A DNA stretch of 64,000 bases from CAVVTR01 sp963751245 (GTDB lineage Bacteria; Acidobacteriota; Thermoanaerobaculia; Thermoanaerobaculales; Thermoanaerobaculaceae). Below the pieces are notes generated by a model. It was not told the origin of the DNA and searched no databases. It saw nothing but the letters and a program-made list of their open reading frames with translations. Of this stretch, positions 23,579-32,830 are shown one piece after another; positions within the stretch are counted from its first letter, which is position 1, and the number at the start of each line of letters is the position of its first letter. Made by a program: the position numbers and the translations under genes. The stretch spans positions 434,001 through 498,000 of the forward strand of contig CAVVTR010000007.1 in the NCBI GenBank assembly GCA_963751245.1, written 5' to 3'.

Positions 23579-25402
23579 ATGTGCGGAATCGTGGGGTACG
23601 TGGGCCCACGGGAAGCTGTTCCCGTGATCCTCGAGGCGCTCAGGCACCTCGAGTACCGGGGCTACGACTCCGCGGGCGTCGCGGTCCACACCGGCGACGC
23701 CCTCGCCGTGCTGCGCGCTCCCGGCAAGCTGGCCAACCTGGTGGAGAAGGCCTACACCGCGGGGCTCCACGGCCACCTGGCCATCGGGCACACGCGCTGG
23801 GCCACCCACGGCGCCCCGGTGGAGCGGAACGCCCATCCCCACACCGACTCCAGCGGCCGGGTCGCGGTCGTGCACAACGGGATCGTCGAGAACTTCCGGA
23901 GCCTCCGGACCGGGCTGGAGCAGGCGGGGGTGACGTTCTCGTCGGACACCGACAGCGAGGTCGTGGCCCACCTGCTGGCGCGGCAGAACGCGGCCACCCT
24001 GACGGAAGCGGTGCTCGCCGTTCGCGGGAGGCTCGAGGGCCAGTACGCCATCGCCGCCATCGACCGTGATGACGGCGGCACGGTGGTCGCGGTGCGCAAC
24101 GGGCCGCCCCTGGTCGTCGGGCTGGGCGACGAGGAGAACATGGTGGCCTCGGATCCCTCCGCGGTGGTGAGCTGGACCCGGCGCTGCATCCACCTGGAGG
24201 ACGGTGACGTGGCCACCGTGCGCCGGCACGGCGTCGAGATCGTCGACGCCGAGGGCCGGCGCGTCGACCGCCCGGTGGTGACCCTGGACTGGGAGCCCGG
24301 GCAGGTGGAGCGCGGCGGGTACCGGCACTTCATGCTCAAGGAGATCCACGAGCAGCCCGGCGCGGTGAGCGAGACCGTGCAGGCGCTCCTCCCCCACGGC
24401 GCCGGCGTCTCCCTGGCCCACCTGGGCCTCGATCCCCGCCGGCTCGAGGCGGTGGACAACGTGCGGCTGGTAGCGTGCGGGACCTCGTGGCACGCTGCTC
24501 TGGTGGGAAAGTTCTACCTGGAGCGCCTGGCAAGGGTGCCCTGCGAGGTGGACTACGCCTCGGAGTTCCGCTATCGCGAGCCCATCCTCTCCCCCCGCAG
24601 CCTGGTGGTGGGCATCACGCAGTCCGGCGAGACCGCCGACACCATCGCCGCCATGCGCCTGGCCCGCGAGTCGGGGGCCTGGCTGGCCAGCGTGTGCAAC
24701 GTGCGCGGCTCGCTGGCCGAGCGCCTGGCGGACGTGGGCCTGCCGACCCACGCGGGGCCGGAGATCGGCGTGGCGTCGACCAAGGCGTTCACCACCCAGC
24801 TGGCCGCCCTGCTCGCCCTCGCCCTGGCGTTCCGCTCGGCTCGCGGCCTGGACCCGGCGGAGACCGAAGCCCTCGCCGACCGCGCGCGGTCGCTGCCCTA
24901 CGACCTCGAGGCCATGCTCGGCCAGGCGCCGCTGGTGGACGGTGTGGCGGCGGCGCTGGAGCACGCGACCAACGCCCTCTACCTGGGCCGCGGCGTGCTC
25001 TATCCGCTGGCGCTGGAGGGGGCGCTCAAGCTCAAGGAGATCTCCTACCTCCACGCGGAGGGGTACCCGGCCGGGGAGATGAAGCACGGGCCCATCGCGC
25101 TTCTGGACGAGAACTTCCCCGTCATCGCGCTGGCGGCGGGCGGCGAGCTCATCGACAAGGTCGCCTCCAACATCCAGGAGGTGCGGGCCCGCAAGGCACC
25201 GGTGTACGTCATCGGCGACCGCGACGATGAGCGTCTCGTGGCGGTGGCCGACCGTCTGGTGCCTCTCCCCCGCGTTCCCTGGCCTCTGCTCCCACTCGTG
25301 GCGGCGGTGCCCCTCCAGCTGCTCGCGTACGAAGTGGCGGTGCGGCGGGGGTGTGACGTGGACCAGCCCCGTAACCTGGCCAAGAGCGTGACCGTCGAAT
25401 GA
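23579..25402 (+). CDS. glmS: Glutamine-fructose-6-phosphate aminotransferase (isomerizing)
   Basis: GlmS makes glucosamine-6-phosphate from fructose-6-phosphate and glutamine. The length of 607 residues is standard. The N-terminal glutaminase has catalytic Cys2 (MCGIVGYVG), HTRWATHG and HNGIVENF. Two SIS domains follow, with CGTSWHAALVGKFYLE, TQSGETADT and STKAFTTQ. The C-terminal DQPRNLAKSVTVE is the conserved isomerase tail. GTAGAATCGG, containing a -10-like TAGAAT (23559-23564), lies just upstream. There is no glmS ribozyme. Confidence 0.96.
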   Translation: MCGIVGYVGPREAVPVILEALRHLEYRGYDSAGVAVHTGDALAVLRAPGKLANLVEKAYTAGLHGHLAIGHTRWATHGAPVERNAHPHTDSSGRVAVVHNGIVENFRSLRTGLEQAGVTFSSDTDSEVVAHLLARQNAATLTEAVLAVRGRLEGQYAIAAIDRDDGGTVVAVRNGPPLVVGLGDEENMVASDPSAVVSWTRRCIHLEDGDVATVRRHGVEIVDAEGRRVDRPVVTLDWEPGQVERGGYRHFMLKEIHEQPGAVSETVQALLPHGAGVSLAHLGLDPRRLEAVDNVRLVACGTSWHAALVGKFYLERLARVPCEVDYASEFRYREPILSPRSLVVGITQSGETADTIAAMRLARESGAWLASVCNVRGSLAERLADVGLPTHAGPEIGVASTKAFTTQLAALLALALAFRSARGLDPAETEALADRARSLPYDLEAMLGQAPLVDGVAAALEHATNALYLGRGVLYPLALEGALKLKEISYLHAEGYPAGEMKHGPIALLDENFPVIALAAGGELIDKVASNIQEVRARKAPVYVIGDRDDERLVAVADRLVPLPRVPWPLLPLVAAVPLQLLAYEVAVRRGCDVDQPRNLAKSVTVE

Positions 25403-27189
25403 AGTGGTACTTCGCGGATCTCCCGTCCGGCGTCAAGAGCGTGCTGCGGCGCCTGGGGGAGATGCTGTTCGGCCGCGGCGCCTCTCCCCTGCTGTTGCTC
25501 GCCGCCGTACTGGGCTCGGTGGCGGGATTGATCTCGGCGGGGTTCTGGGACGCCATCGCGGCGCTCTCCGCCATCTGCTCGTACTACGTGGTGAGGCCCC
25601 TGAATCACCTCGTGCCGCTGCCGTGGGCATGGGCCAGCTGGGGGTTCCTGCTGCCGGCGGCTGGCGGGGCGCTGGTCGGGCTCCTGGCTCACCGGGTGTT
25701 CCACACCCCCCACCGTCTCGGCGTGCCGGCGGTGATGCTGGACGCCCGCCGGGAATGGGGGCGCATCCCCCTGCGCTACGTGCCCTCGACGTTCTTCAAC
25801 TCGCTGCTCACCATCGGCACCGGGGGCTCCGCCGGCCGGGAGGCGCCCGTGGTGGCCATGGGCGGCGGCCTCGGTGCCTGGATGGCCCGGCGCATGTCAC
25901 TGCCGCCTGTGCAGCGCCGGATCCTCGTGGGGTGCGGTGCCGCGGCCGCCATCGCCGCGGCGTTCAACGCGCCGCTGGCCGGCGTGTTCTTCGCGCTGGA
26001 GGTGGTGCTGGGGGACTGGAGGACCGGCACCCTGGCCCCGGTCATGCTGGCCTCGGTGGCGGGCACTGTGGTCTGCCGCGCGGCCGAGGGAGGCCCCGAC
26101 GCCTCCCACTTCCAGGTGCCGCCGTACCAGCTCGCGGTGTGGTGGGAGGTGTTCGTCTACGTCGGTCTGGGCCTCGTGGCCGGCCTGGCCGGACAGCTGT
26201 TCATGCGCGCTCTCGAGGGCGCGGAGCACAAGTTCGAGAAGATCGAGATGCCCGGGTGGATGCGCCCGGCGGTGGGCGGCCTGGGCGTCGGCCTCGTCGG
26301 GCTGGCTCTGCCGGGGGTGCTGGGCAACGGCTACCCGTGGGCCGCGCTGGCCTGCGAGGGGATGCTCACCTGGAAGCTGCTGTTGCTCCTGGTGGTGGGG
26401 AAGATCCTGGCCACGTCGTTGACCCTGGGGTCCGGGGGGTGGGGCGGCGACTTCGCGCCCACGCTCTTCGTCGGCGCCATGGTCGGGGGAGTGTACGGGA
26501 AGCTCATGGGCGTGGCCCTGAGTGGCGCCATCGCCGGCAGCGGCGCCTACGCCATGGTCGGCATGGGCGCGCTGCTCGCCGCCATGGTGCGGTGTCCCAC
26601 CACGGCGGTGCTCCTCCTGTTCGAGCTCACCGGCTCCTACCAGGTCATCCTGCCCATCATGGTGGCGGTGGCCACGGCCACCTTCGTGTCGAGGCGCTTC
26701 TCCCGCTACGGGCTCTACCACCAGCGGCTCCGCGAGCTGGGCGGGCCCGCCTTCGAGATGTGGACCGAGGGCGCCTTCGCCAACCTCACGGCGGGGGAGG
26801 TGATGCGACGCGACATGCGCACCGTGCCCGAGGCGACCTCCTACCACGACCTGCTCCACATCGTCACCGAGACGCCCCAGTCGGTGTTCCCGGTGGTGCG
26901 TTACGACGGGACGATGCTGGGGGTCGTCCGCCTCGTCGACCTCCGGCCCCACCTGGTCGAGGCGGGCTCCGGGGACATCCCGGTGGTGGCGGCGGAGCTC
27001 GCCATCGAGGACGTTCCCTTCGTCACCGTGGAGACCCCGGTCCAGGAGGTGGCCGGGCTCCTCGCCGAGGTGGAGTGGGAGGAGCTCCCGGTGGTGGGCG
27101 ACGTGAAGGACCGCAGGCCCTGCGGCATCGTGTCCCGCCAGGACGTGCTCCGCGCGACGCTGGCGACGCTGCGCGAGCGGGGGCGTTGA
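25399..27189 (+). CDS. CLC-type chloride channel or transporter with CBS domains
   Basis: A 596-residue membrane protein starting within the glmS stop (ATGA). Its CLC core (residues about 25-430) shows the selectivity motifs GTGGSAGREAPVV (the gating Glu is kept, with GREAP in place of GREGP) and GSGGWGGDFAPTLF. A cytoplasmic part with two CBS domains follows (about 450-590: LTAGEVMRRDMRTV, FPVVRYDGTMLGVV, EELPVVGDV, GIVSRQDVLRATL). CBS pairs bind adenosine nucleotides. Channel versus proton exchanger cannot be decided from these motifs. Confidence 0.9.
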   Translation: MKWYFADLPSGVKSVLRRLGEMLFGRGASPLLLLAAVLGSVAGLISAGFWDAIAALSAICSYYVVRPLNHLVPLPWAWASWGFLLPAAGGALVGLLAHRVFHTPHRLGVPAVMLDARREWGRIPLRYVPSTFFNSLLTIGTGGSAGREAPVVAMGGGLGAWMARRMSLPPVQRRILVGCGAAAAIAAAFNAPLAGVFFALEVVLGDWRTGTLAPVMLASVAGTVVCRAAEGGPDASHFQVPPYQLAVWWEVFVYVGLGLVAGLAGQLFMRALEGAEHKFEKIEMPGWMRPAVGGLGVGLVGLALPGVLGNGYPWAALACEGMLTWKLLLLLVVGKILATSLTLGSGGWGGDFAPTLFVGAMVGGVYGKLMGVALSGAIAGSGAYAMVGMGALLAAMVRCPTTAVLLLFELTGSYQVILPIMVAVATATFVSRRFSRYGLYHQRLRELGGPAFEMWTEGAFANLTAGEVMRRDMRTVPEATSYHDLLHIVTETPQSVFPVVRYDGTMLGVVRLVDLRPHLVEAGSGDIPVVAAELAIEDVPFVTVETPVQEVAGLLAEVEWEELPVVGDVKDRRPCGIVSRQDVLRATLATLRERGR

Positions 27190-27320
27190 GCCGTAGGGTA
27201 GAATCGGCATCGCCCCGCCCGCGCGGCGGGGCGTCCACCGGAGAAGCGTACCAGCGAGCGGAGAGGCCGAGCCACGGCGCGTCCGCGCCCGCCGGGGCCG
27301 CGTCCGGGACAGGAGGCACG

Positions 27321-29516
27321 GTGACGCGAGGTGAAAGGCTTCTGGAGGATCTGGACGAGGATCAGCGCAAGGCCGTGAGCCACGGCGAGGGGCCGCTGCT
27401 GGTCGTGGCCGGCGCCGGGTCGGGGAAGACCCGGGTGCTCACCTACCGGATCGCCTACCTGCTCGCCGAGGGGCTGGCAAGGCCCCAGGAGATCCTGGCC
27501 GTGACCTTCACCAACAAGGCGGCCCGCGAGATGGTGGAGCGGGTGGAGAAGCTCCTCGGAGGTCCGCTGCGAGGAGGCTTCGTCGGCACCTTCCACCGCT
27601 TCGCCCTGCAGTACCTGCGCGTCCATCCGCGCGAGGCGGGCCTCCCGGAGCGCTTCGCCGTGGCCGCGGACGACGAGCAGCGCCAGATCGTCGACCGGGT
27701 GCTCAAGCGCCTGGGGGCCAGCGGCCGCCTCAAGCCCTCGGCGGCGCGCAGCCGGATCTCCAGGGCCAAGAACGCGATGCTCACGCCGGAGGCGCTGGAG
27801 CAGGAGGCGCGGGGTGCGGAGGAGCGGCTGCTCGCGGAGGTCTACGCCGGCTACCAGAGCGAGCTGAAGGCGGCGGGGGCCGTGGACTTCGACGATATGC
27901 TGCTGCTGGCCTGCCGGGTGCTGGAGAGGGAGGAGGGGCTGCGGCGCGCCCTGGCCGACCGCTTCCGGTGGGTCCTGGTGGACGAGTACCAGGACACCAA
28001 CGCGGTCCAGGCCCGCCTGCTCCGGCTCGTGGCCGGCCCCCGGCCGAACCTGACGGCGGTGGGGGACGAGGACCAGTCCATCTACCGGTGGCGCGGCGCC
28101 GAGATCGAGAACATCCTGGACTTCGAGATCGCCTACCCGGGAGCCCGGGTCGTGACCCTGGGCCGCAACTACCGCTCCTCGGAGCCGATCCTGTCCGCGG
28201 CGGCGGCGGTCATCTCCAACAACACGCGGCGGCGCGACAAGCAGCTCACCTCCCAGGCGGGCCCGGGCAGCCCGGTCTCGGTGTACCTGGCCTCCGACGA
28301 GGAGGACGAGGCCCGCTTCGTGGTGGACGAGATCGGCCGGCTGGAGGGGCGCGTGCCGTTGGGGCAGGTGGCGGTGCTCTTCCGCGTCAACGCCCAGTCC
28401 CGCGCCTTCGAGACCGCGCTGGTGCGCCGCGCCGTCCCCTACCAGGTGGTCCGGGGGACCCGGTTCTGGGAACGGGCCGAGGTGAAGGACGCCCTGGCCT
28501 ACCTGCGGCTGGTCGCCTCCGCCGGAGACGTGCTGGCGTTCCGCCGCGCCGTCAACGTCCCGGCACGGGGGATCGGGCAGGTCACCATGGACCTCCTCGA
28601 GAGGGCCGCGGCGGAGGGCGGCGTCGGGCTGGTGGAGGCGGCAAGGCGGCTCCCCGAGGGGCTCACGGCCCGGGCCCGGATGGCCCTCGAGGGGTTCTTC
28701 ACCCTCCTCGACTCCCTCACCGCGCTGGCCGCGGAGGCACCGCCCGGAGAGGTGGTGCGTGCGCTTCTGGAGCGCTCCGGCCTCGCCGACCAGTATGCCT
28801 CGGGGGACGAGGACGACCGGACCCGCCGGGCAAACCAGGACGAGCTCGTAGGCGCCGCCGGGGAGGCCGGGGACCGCGGCCTCGACCTCGCCGGCTTCAT
28901 GGACGAGGTGGCGCTCCTCACCGACGCCGACGCGCTCAGCGCCGCCGAGAGCGTGCAGCTGTCGACGCTGCACGCCGCCAAGGGGCTCGAGTTCGACGTG
29001 GTGTTCCTTGTCGGCCTCGAGGACGGGCTGCTGCCGCTGCGGCGCAACGGCGCGGAGCCCGACGACGAGGAGGAGGAGCGGCGTCTCGCCTACGTCGGCA
29101 TGACGCGGGCGCGCAAGCAGCTCACCCTGACCCTGGCCCGGGCCCGGCGCCTGCACGGCCAGTTGCTGCCGGGGCGGCCGTCGCCGTACCTGCTCGAGAT
29201 CCCCCGGGACGTGCTGGACGACCGCGCCGCCGCCTCGGGCCGGGACGCGTTCCGGCTCCACGTGCCGCGGCCGGCCCGTCCGCAGCCGGCCGCCGGCCGC
29301 GAGGAGGCGCCGCTCCGCCCGGCGGCCACCCGCCCGCCGCGCCGCACCCACCCCGAGGGCTGGCGGCCCGGCCTCAAGGTCAGGCACGCCTCCTTCGGCA
29401 CCGGCGTGGTGCTCCAGGTACAGGGCTCGGGCACCCAGGTGCGGCTGGTCGTCTACTTCGACCGCGCGGGACGCAAGACGCTCATCCCCTCCCTGGCCAA
29501 GCTCGAGAAGCTCTGA
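27321..29516 (+). CDS. ATP-dependent DNA helicase, PcrA/UvrD type
   Basis: The start is GTG 27321 after AGGAGG; 731 residues. All superfamily 1A motifs appear in order: GAGSGKTRVLTYR, FTNKAA, the GTFHRF region, DEYQDTN, GDEDQSIYRWRGA, GRNYRS, STLHAAKGLEFDVVF and YVGMTRARKQL. The C-terminal 70 residues after a Pro/Arg-rich linker form the Tudor-like PcrA domain (RHASFGTGVVLQVQG...RKTLIPSLAKLEKL), which binds RNA polymerase in other bacteria. It acts in repair and transcription-coupled processes. The much longer upstream open frame is antisense of function and was rejected. Confidence 0.95.
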   Translation: MTRGERLLEDLDEDQRKAVSHGEGPLLVVAGAGSGKTRVLTYRIAYLLAEGLARPQEILAVTFTNKAAREMVERVEKLLGGPLRGGFVGTFHRFALQYLRVHPREAGLPERFAVAADDEQRQIVDRVLKRLGASGRLKPSAARSRISRAKNAMLTPEALEQEARGAEERLLAEVYAGYQSELKAAGAVDFDDMLLLACRVLEREEGLRRALADRFRWVLVDEYQDTNAVQARLLRLVAGPRPNLTAVGDEDQSIYRWRGAEIENILDFEIAYPGARVVTLGRNYRSSEPILSAAAAVISNNTRRRDKQLTSQAGPGSPVSVYLASDEEDEARFVVDEIGRLEGRVPLGQVAVLFRVNAQSRAFETALVRRAVPYQVVRGTRFWERAEVKDALAYLRLVASAGDVLAFRRAVNVPARGIGQVTMDLLERAAAEGGVGLVEAARRLPEGLTARARMALEGFFTLLDSLTALAAEAPPGEVVRALLERSGLADQYASGDEDDRTRRANQDELVGAAGEAGDRGLDLAGFMDEVALLTDADALSAAESVQLSTLHAAKGLEFDVVFLVGLEDGLLPLRRNGAEPDDEEEERRLAYVGMTRARKQLTLTLARARRLHGQLLPGRPSPYLLEIPRDVLDDRAAASGRDAFRLHVPRPARPQPAAGREEAPLRPAATRPPRRTHPEGWRPGLKVRHASFGTGVVLQVQGSGTQVRLVVYFDRAGRKTLIPSLAKLEKL

Positions 29517-29522
29517 GCGGGG

Positions 29523-30773
29523 CTACGCCCCGGCTTCGCCGTTCCACAGCGCCAACAGGTCGGGCTTGCGCAGCTCGAACACCCTGGCCTGCTCCTCCAC
29601 CACCGCCTCGGCCTCCTGGTTGGAGAGCTCCCGCGTGCGGTGGATGAACGAGGCGACCCGGGCGAAGTAGAGGGGAGAGAGAACCTCGATGACCTGGCGG
29701 CGTGCGGTGCGGCGGTGGTGGAACGCCGCCGCGAACTCGAACAGGATGCGCACCCACAGATCGGTGGGCAGGTCGAAGGCGGTGCGTCCCGTCTCCGCGT
29801 GGATCTCCAGCTCGGCGAAGGTCTCCTCGCGGAGGATGCTCCGCCACGCCCCCTTGAGGGTGGACCCGGAGACGTAGAAGTTCTCCACCAGCTTCTCGAA
29901 GTCGATGGGGAAAGCCTCGGGCTCCTCGTCGACAACGTCGCCGAAGGCGGGTACGGCCTCGCTGCCCCGGATCTCCTTCCAGGTGTTTTCGGTCTCCTCC
30001 ATCAGGCAGAAGAGCGTGCCCACCACCTGGCGGAACATGGGTTCGAGGCTCGAGGCCGGGTCCCTGGCGTCGTGGACCTTGACGCCGAGGCGCGCCTGGC
30101 ACACCCGGGCCCCGTGGGTGAGCGCCTGGATCGTGAGCCAGATATCCACGCCGAAGCGGGCGATGTCGGAGTCCCAGACGGGCTTGGCGCGCAGGGTGGC
30201 GGCCAGCTCCCCGGAGAGGGCGAACTCGCCCCCGATGGGCTGCCGCACCCGCTTGCCGTACAGGCAGCGCAGCATGTTGTAGGTGACGTTGTTGGTGATG
30301 GTGCCGTCGTACTTGTAGCGCGTGTAGAGGGGCGCGACGAACTCGTACCCCTCCCTCACCACCGGGGCGAGCAGCCGGTCGATCCACATCGGCGTCGTCG
30401 AGCGCAGGTCGGCGTCCATGAGCGCCACCGCGCGGCACCCCAGCAGGCCGGCGGCCTCGAAGATCATGCGGACGGCCGAGCCCTTGCCCGAGAGCCCACG
30501 GTAGATGCCGACGACGCCGTGGGCCTCCATGCGCTTGACGGCCGCGAGGGCCTCCTCCCGGGAGTCGTCCACGGTGGAACCGCCATCCGCGACGAGGATG
30601 CACGAGCGCAGGTCGGGGAAGTGCTCCTTGAGCCCCGCGGCGGCGGTGGCCACCACCGTGCCCACGGTGCCGCCGTTGTTGTAGCAGGGGATCCCCACGA
30701 GCACGTCCGCCGGCGCGACGCGTCCGAGGAGCTCCGTGGTGATGCCTCGAAGGGCGGATTGCTCGTTCATCAT
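29523..30773 (-). CDS. GT-A glycosyltransferase, possible mannosylglucosyl-phosphoglycerate synthase
   Basis: The 416-residue protein starts at ATG 30773 inside the stop of the phosphatase gene (ATGA). The N-terminal GT-A fold has VLVGIPCYNNGGTV, LVADGGSTVDDS, the lysine-rich acceptor loop LSGKGSAVRMIFEAA and the metal-binding DADLRST. QPIGGEFALSG and WDSDIARFGVD then resemble mannosylglycerate-type transferases. The helical C-terminus (about 280-416) is not assigned. The gene forms one operon with a GpgS-like transferase and a phosphoglycerate-sugar phosphatase, so it could add a second sugar to glucosyl-3-phosphoglycerate. The donor sugar is unproven. It converges on the helicase gene six bases away. 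Confidence 0.65.
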   Translation of the reverse strand: MMNEQSALRGITTELLGRVAPADVLVGIPCYNNGGTVGTVVATAAAGLKEHFPDLRSCILVADGGSTVDDSREEALAAVKRMEAHGVVGIYRGLSGKGSAVRMIFEAAGLLGCRAVALMDADLRSTTPMWIDRLLAPVVREGYEFVAPLYTRYKYDGTITNNVTYNMLRCLYGKRVRQPIGGEFALSGELAATLRAKPVWDSDIARFGVDIWLTIQALTHGARVCQARLGVKVHDARDPASSLEPMFRQVVGTLFCLMEETENTWKEIRGSEAVPAFGDVVDEEPEAFPIDFEKLVENFYVSGSTLKGAWRSILREETFAELEIHAETGRTAFDLPTDLWVRILFEFAAAFHHRRTARRQVIEVLSPLYFARVASFIHRTRELSNQEAEAVVEEQARVFELRKPDLLALWNGEAGA

Positions 30774-31546
30774 GATGGGCTCGTCCTTTCGAGAATGCCC
30801 GCCAGCGCCGCGGCCCAGCCGCGACCGTGGGGAGCTGGGGCCACGAGGGCGCCGGGAAAGCGCCGCACGAGCTCGGGGCTCGGCCCGGCTCCGGAGGGCA
30901 CGATGACGGCCACCTCGGCCCCGGCGAGCAGCTCGACGTCGTTGGGGCTGTCCCCGCAGGCGACCACGACGCCCCCGCGGGGGGAAAGGTGGGCCAGCAG
31001 CAGCGCCAGCACGCTGGTCTTGTCGTGGGCGCCCTGCAGGTGGAGGAAGCGGTTGCCCCTGAGGAGGCGGAGCCGCGACCGGCGGGGGAGGTGGGCCCGG
31101 AGGGTGTCGTCCCAGCCGGGAGGCACCACGAGGGGGAGGGTGGCCCGGCGGCGGCGCACCGCGGCGAGGGCGCCGCCGGACAGGGAGGTGATCGCCGCCA
31201 GCTCGCCGTCGTCGAGCTCCTCCAGGGTGCGGAGCGGGGCTCCGGAGCGCCTCCGCAACTGGATTGCCTCGTCGCGGAGGGTGTCCGCCGGCACGGCGCC
31301 GGGATCGAGGACGACCTCCCCGCCGGGCAGCAGGGCCCCGGCGCCGTTCTCGAAGCCGGCCGGGGTGGCCAGCTCGAGAACGCAGAGGAGTTCCGCCACC
31401 TCCTCCGCCGTCTTGCTGGTCACGGCGCACACGGGGACGCCGGCCGCGGTGAGGCCGCGTACCGCCGCCAGAGCCTCCGGCCGGAGCGATCCGTCGGGCT
31501 CGAGCAGGGTGCCGTCGAGGTCGGTGAAGACGACGCGAACTCTCAT
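30770..31546 (-). CDS. HAD phosphatase, mannosyl/glucosyl-3-phosphoglycerate phosphatase type
   Basis: A 258-residue HAD superfamily (Cof/MpgP-like) enzyme. ATG 31546 overlaps the upstream stop. Motif I is FTDLDGTLL, with the nucleophilic Asp; motif II is the AVTSKTAEEV threonine/serine; the conserved Lys is in HDKTSV; motif IV is CGDSPNDVELL. GFENGAGALL, typical of the MpgP/GpgP subfamily, is present. It would remove the 3-phosphate from the glycosyl-phosphoglycerate made by the neighbouring transferases. Confidence 0.85.
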   Translation of the reverse strand: MRVRVVFTDLDGTLLEPDGSLRPEALAAVRGLTAAGVPVCAVTSKTAEEVAELLCVLELATPAGFENGAGALLPGGEVVLDPGAVPADTLRDEAIQLRRRSGAPLRTLEELDDGELAAITSLSGGALAAVRRRRATLPLVVPPGWDDTLRAHLPRRSRLRLLRGNRFLHLQGAHDKTSVLALLLAHLSPRGGVVVACGDSPNDVELLAGAEVAVIVPSGAGPSPELVRRFPGALVAPAPHGRGWAAALAGILERTSPS

Positions 31547-32763
31547 CCGTTGATCACGCCCCCCAGCTCGGAGACCGCCCTGACCAGCCGGGTGCCGGCC
31601 TCGGGGAGCGCCGAGCCGACGCGGGCCCAGTTGGGCAGCGACGGCGTGCCCAGGGGGTCCAGAACGAACTGCTCGCACGCCTCGCGAAGGGCGAGGGAGA
31701 AGGTGTCCACCGCCTCCTCCTCGGCGTGCCGGTCGAAGGCGAGGCCGTTGAAGGTGGCGACGGCGAAGTAGTCGGCCACGGCGTCCTCGGCGTAGCGCTG
31801 GTAGGCCACGCGCATGCTCTGGAACGATCCCTCCGGAAGCACGATGCCGGCGGCGGAGAGGGTACGCAGCAGGTGCTTGACGATGTCCACGGCCATGCGG
31901 TGCAGGCCGGTGGAGGGGTCCACGGGGGAGAGCGGCTGGTGCTTGTGCTCGAAGCGGTCCGCGATGTCCACCTGGCAGATGCGGCGGGGCGACCGCTGGC
32001 GCAGCACCTCGAACAGCAGGCCCACCTCGAGCCCCCAGTCTCCGGGGATGCGGATTCGGCGCAGGAGATCGGCCGAGAACGCCAGCTCCCCTGCCAGCGG
32101 GTAGCGGAACGCCGCCAGGTAGGACAGGAAGGGGTTCCGTCCCACCATGTTGCCGAGGGCCTGCAGGAGGGGGCGCATGAGGAGCCGCGTGACCCGGCCG
32201 TGCAGCCGGTCCGTGAAGCGGGCGTAGTAGGCCTTGCAGAAGTCGAAGGAGAGCAGCGGATTGAGGATGGGGTACACGAGGTTCACCAGCTGCGCCCGGC
32301 CGTAGTCGACCACGTCCGCGTCGTGGAACGCCACCGCCCCGGCGCGGCCCTCCGCGAGGATGTAGCCGATGGCCATCCACACCGCCCGGCCCTTGCCCGG
32401 CTCGGTGAGGCCGGTGACCCGCTCCTCGATCTCCTCGCGCACCTCGAGGATCGACGGTGCGTGGTTCCACAGCACCACGGTGCGGTGTCCGAGGGCCGCG
32501 AAGTACTCCAGGGCGTGGCGGTACCCCTGCTCGTCCGCGCGATCGAGGGAGATCACCACGGTGTCGATGAACGGCGCCTGCCGGATCTCCTGGACCATGG
32601 CGGCCAGCGCCGGCTGCTCGAGCTCGCTCAGGAGGGACGGGATGAGGAGAGTGACCGGGAGCCTGCGGGCGTACACGGCCACCTCGCGCTCGCGGCGCAG
32701 GAGGTCCTGGCCCGCCAGGCGGGGCAGGGTGGTGATGGGGCCTCTCTGGTGGAAGTCGGCCAC
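31543..32763 (-). CDS. Glucosyl-3-phosphoglycerate synthase-like glycosyltransferase
   Basis: A 406-residue GT-A enzyme of the GpgS/GT81 type starting at GTG 32763 after GAGAGGAG. Signature stretches are LIPSLLSELEQPAL, VVISLDRADE, EPGKGRAVWMAIGYIL and the nucleotide-sugar/metal site HDADVVDYG, then FCKAYYARFTDRLHGRVTRL and GDWGLEVGLL. GpgS transfers glucose from an NDP donor to 3-phosphoglycerate, the first step towards glucosylglycerate solutes. It is the first gene of the three-gene operon and has a TATAAT box upstream. Confidence 0.8.
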   Translation of the reverse strand: MADFHQRGPITTLPRLAGQDLLRREREVAVYARRLPVTLLIPSLLSELEQPALAAMVQEIRQAPFIDTVVISLDRADEQGYRHALEYFAALGHRTVVLWNHAPSILEVREEIEERVTGLTEPGKGRAVWMAIGYILAEGRAGAVAFHDADVVDYGRAQLVNLVYPILNPLLSFDFCKAYYARFTDRLHGRVTRLLMRPLLQALGNMVGRNPFLSYLAAFRYPLAGELAFSADLLRRIRIPGDWGLEVGLLFEVLRQRSPRRICQVDIADRFEHKHQPLSPVDPSTGLHRMAVDIVKHLLRTLSAAGIVLPEGSFQSMRVAYQRYAEDAVADYFAVATFNGLAFDRHAEEEAVDTFSLALREACEQFVLDPLGTPSLPNWARVGSALPEAGTRLVRAVSELGGVING

Positions 32764-32798
32764 CCCACGGCTCCTCTCATCGTGCGCGTGCGTCTTCC

Positions 32799-32804
32799 AT
32801 TATA
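32799..32804 (-). promoter_or_regulatory. -10 box of the GpgS operon
   Basis: A perfect TATAAT on the minus strand 36 bases before the GpgS start codon, in a 67-bp gap that otherwise exceeds 70% GC. No clear -35 is visible. Confidence 0.6.
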
Positions 32805-32830
32805 CGGGCGGCGCCGTGCCGCGGCCGGCG

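Noticed and set aside
25404..27320. Possible 640-residue N-terminal extension of the PcrA/UvrD helicase
   Set aside because: It is another frame of the CLC channel gene. Helicase similarity and a ribosome binding site begin at GTG 27321.
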